Below, piece by piece: positions 5,664-6,510 of a stretch of 6,510 bases of DNA. Numbering within the stretch: position 1 is the first letter of the stretch; every line of letters starts with the position of its first letter. This DNA is from an uncultured Eubacterium sp. (GTDB lineage: Bacteria; Bacillota; Clostridia; Lachnospirales; Lachnospiraceae): contig CAJGDH010000107.1 of NCBI GenBank assembly GCA_904502145.1, forward strand, positions 1-6,510, given 5' to 3'. A program made the translations under genes and the position numbers. The notes beneath the pieces were generated by a model that saw only the letters and a program-made list of their open reading frames with translations, did no database searches and had not been told where the DNA came from.

Positions 5664-6510
5664 CCATGAACGACAACAGAGATAATTTTACGGAGATCAT
5701 CGAGGCCCGGCTCAAGGAGAACATGGCCGGAAGGGTGACCTTCTCCGCCTTTCTGGAAAAACAGATGGACCGGTTCGATTACAGTAATACGTCACTGGCC
5801 CGGAAGGTTTTCCACCGGATCGAGCGCGGGGGAGAGATTAAATTTATCCCTGTCACCCGCCAGGCCATCGGTGCCTGGCTGAAGGGTTCCATGCCTTCAA
5901 GCCGGGAGATTTATGTCACTCTGGGCATCGCCTTCGAGATGAATCTGGATGAGATCAATCATATCCTCCTGGAGAACTATATGGGCTACGGCCTTTATTG
6001 CAAGAACATTGATGATGCCATGTGGATCGCCGTCATCAACGGCCTTTTTCCCATCCACTCTTACCCGGAGGTGAAGGAAAAGATCGAGGAGATCATGCTG
6101 GAGGATGTCCCGGAAGACCACCGGAGCCTTGATACCGTGGACCTGTGGACCCTGCTTGCTGAAGCCGGAAGCCTGGATGAATTCTACGGGATCATCCGGG
6201 AATACCGGGCAGATTTCCGGGAGGGGGCCCTCAGATTCGGACAGTGCCTCGAGGAAGTGATCCGGGAAGAGTACGGTTATTATGATAAAGCCGCCTGGTT
6301 TCTGCGGGATATAGGATGTCTCCACTGTGAGGCCCAGTTTTCCAAGATCCGTGCGGGAAAAGCCATCGTTACCCGCGAGTGGCTCCTCCGCTTCTGCATC
6401 GCCCTGCAGCCTTCCCTGGAGTCCATTGAAAAGCTCCTGGCCAAGGCACAGATGGCCCCTCTGGGAATCACGCCCACGGAGATGATCATCGAGATGATCG
6501 CGAAGTACAA
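5660..6510 (+). CDS. Protein with two helix-turn-helix-like repeats (3' end outside window)
   Basis: The frame is open from the ATG at 5660 to the window end, 283 full codons with no stop. The start overlaps the GAP1-like stop as ATGA and has GAGGA 6 nt upstream, so translation is probably coupled. The first repeat (about residues 28-110) looks like a helix-turn-helix fold of the lambda-repressor/XRE kind with an insertion: FSAFLEKQMD, NTSLARKVF, TRQAIGAWLKGSMPSSREI, then GIAFEMNLDEINHILL. The second (about 211-268) repeats the last part: TREWLLRFCIALQPSLESIE followed by KLLAKAQM. Residues 81-110 and 238-267 align without gaps, with identical R, E, I, A, L, I, L and M. The middle (111-210) is helical and acidic. 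It is probably cytoplasmic; no membrane segment is seen. I do not recognise a named family. It could bind DNA, or the helical repeats could be protein-binding adaptors in the GTPase complex. Effector or catalytic domains may lie beyond the window. Confidence 0.75.
   Translation, partial: MTMNDNRDNFTEIIEARLKENMAGRVTFSAFLEKQMDRFDYSNTSLARKVFHRIERGGEIKFIPVTRQAIGAWLKGSMPSSREIYVTLGIAFEMNLDEINHILLENYMGYGLYCKNIDDAMWIAVINGLFPIHSYPEVKEKIEEIMLEDVPEDHRSLDTVDLWTLLAEAGSLDEFYGIIREYRADFREGALRFGQCLEEVIREEYGYYDKAAWFLRDIGCLHCEAQFSKIRAGKAIVTREWLLRFCIALQPSLESIEKLLAKAQMAPLGITPTEMIIEMIAKY

Noticed and set aside
5897..6510. Minus-strand open frames opposite the fourth operon gene
   Set aside because: The plus frame is open for 283 codons, is coupled to the upstream gene, and shows an internal repeat, so the minus frames are shadows.
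1..6510. CRISPR arrays, tRNA or rRNA genes, insertion sequences, attachment sites
   Set aside because: No regular short repeats, no cloverleaf-like CCA-ended sequences, no transposase motifs or terminal inverted repeats were seen on reading both strands.

Overview
The window reads like chromosomal DNA of an anaerobic, gut-type Firmicute, most likely a Lachnospiraceae-like Clostridium. This rests on strong GGAGG-type ribosome binding sites, a roughly balanced base composition, TTGxxx/TATAAT promoters, and a sugar nucleotidyltransferase tail of the type common in that group. The organism call is an inference from style and remembered family resemblance, not from a search.

Layout. Positions 1-372 hold the last 123 codons of a sugar-phosphate nucleotidyltransferase gene that begins outside the window. 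A long two-part hairpin (409-465) lies between it and a convergent AraC/XylS-type regulator on the minus strand (465-1397, or to 1418 with a GTG start). Its U-rich tail points in the direction of the regulator gene. Positions 1398-1550 are a compact divergent control region. It carries a minus-strand promoter for the regulator, a plus-strand extended -10 promoter for the operon, a perfect 10-bp inverted repeat whose arms overlap the regulator's -10 and -35, and a smaller inverted repeat over the operon's -35.

From 1551 to the end of the window runs a tightly packed plus-strand operon of at least four genes. They are: (1) a 189-residue protein with an N-terminal membrane anchor and a coiled coil, family not recognised; (2) a 475-residue TRAFAC-type GTPase with a split CPYC...CPYC zinc-ribbon-like element before the P-loop; (3) a roughly 700-residue protein resembling GTPase-associated protein 1 (GAP1), with an added C-terminal four-helix membrane region; (4) the start of a protein with two helix-turn-helix-like repeats, running off the window end. 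Genes 2/3 and 3/4 overlap, which suggests translational coupling.

How it may work together. GTPase plus GAP1 is the core pair of a class of NTP-dependent signalling or biological-conflict systems predicted by comparative genomics. Here the pair sits with two membrane-anchored proteins and a putative DNA-binding or adaptor protein. The simplest reading is a membrane-associated GTPase switch that senses an insult or envelope state and signals to downstream components not seen here. The divergent AraC-type regulator is well placed to control the operon. No effector (nuclease, protease, toxin) is visible, so defence is only one possibility.
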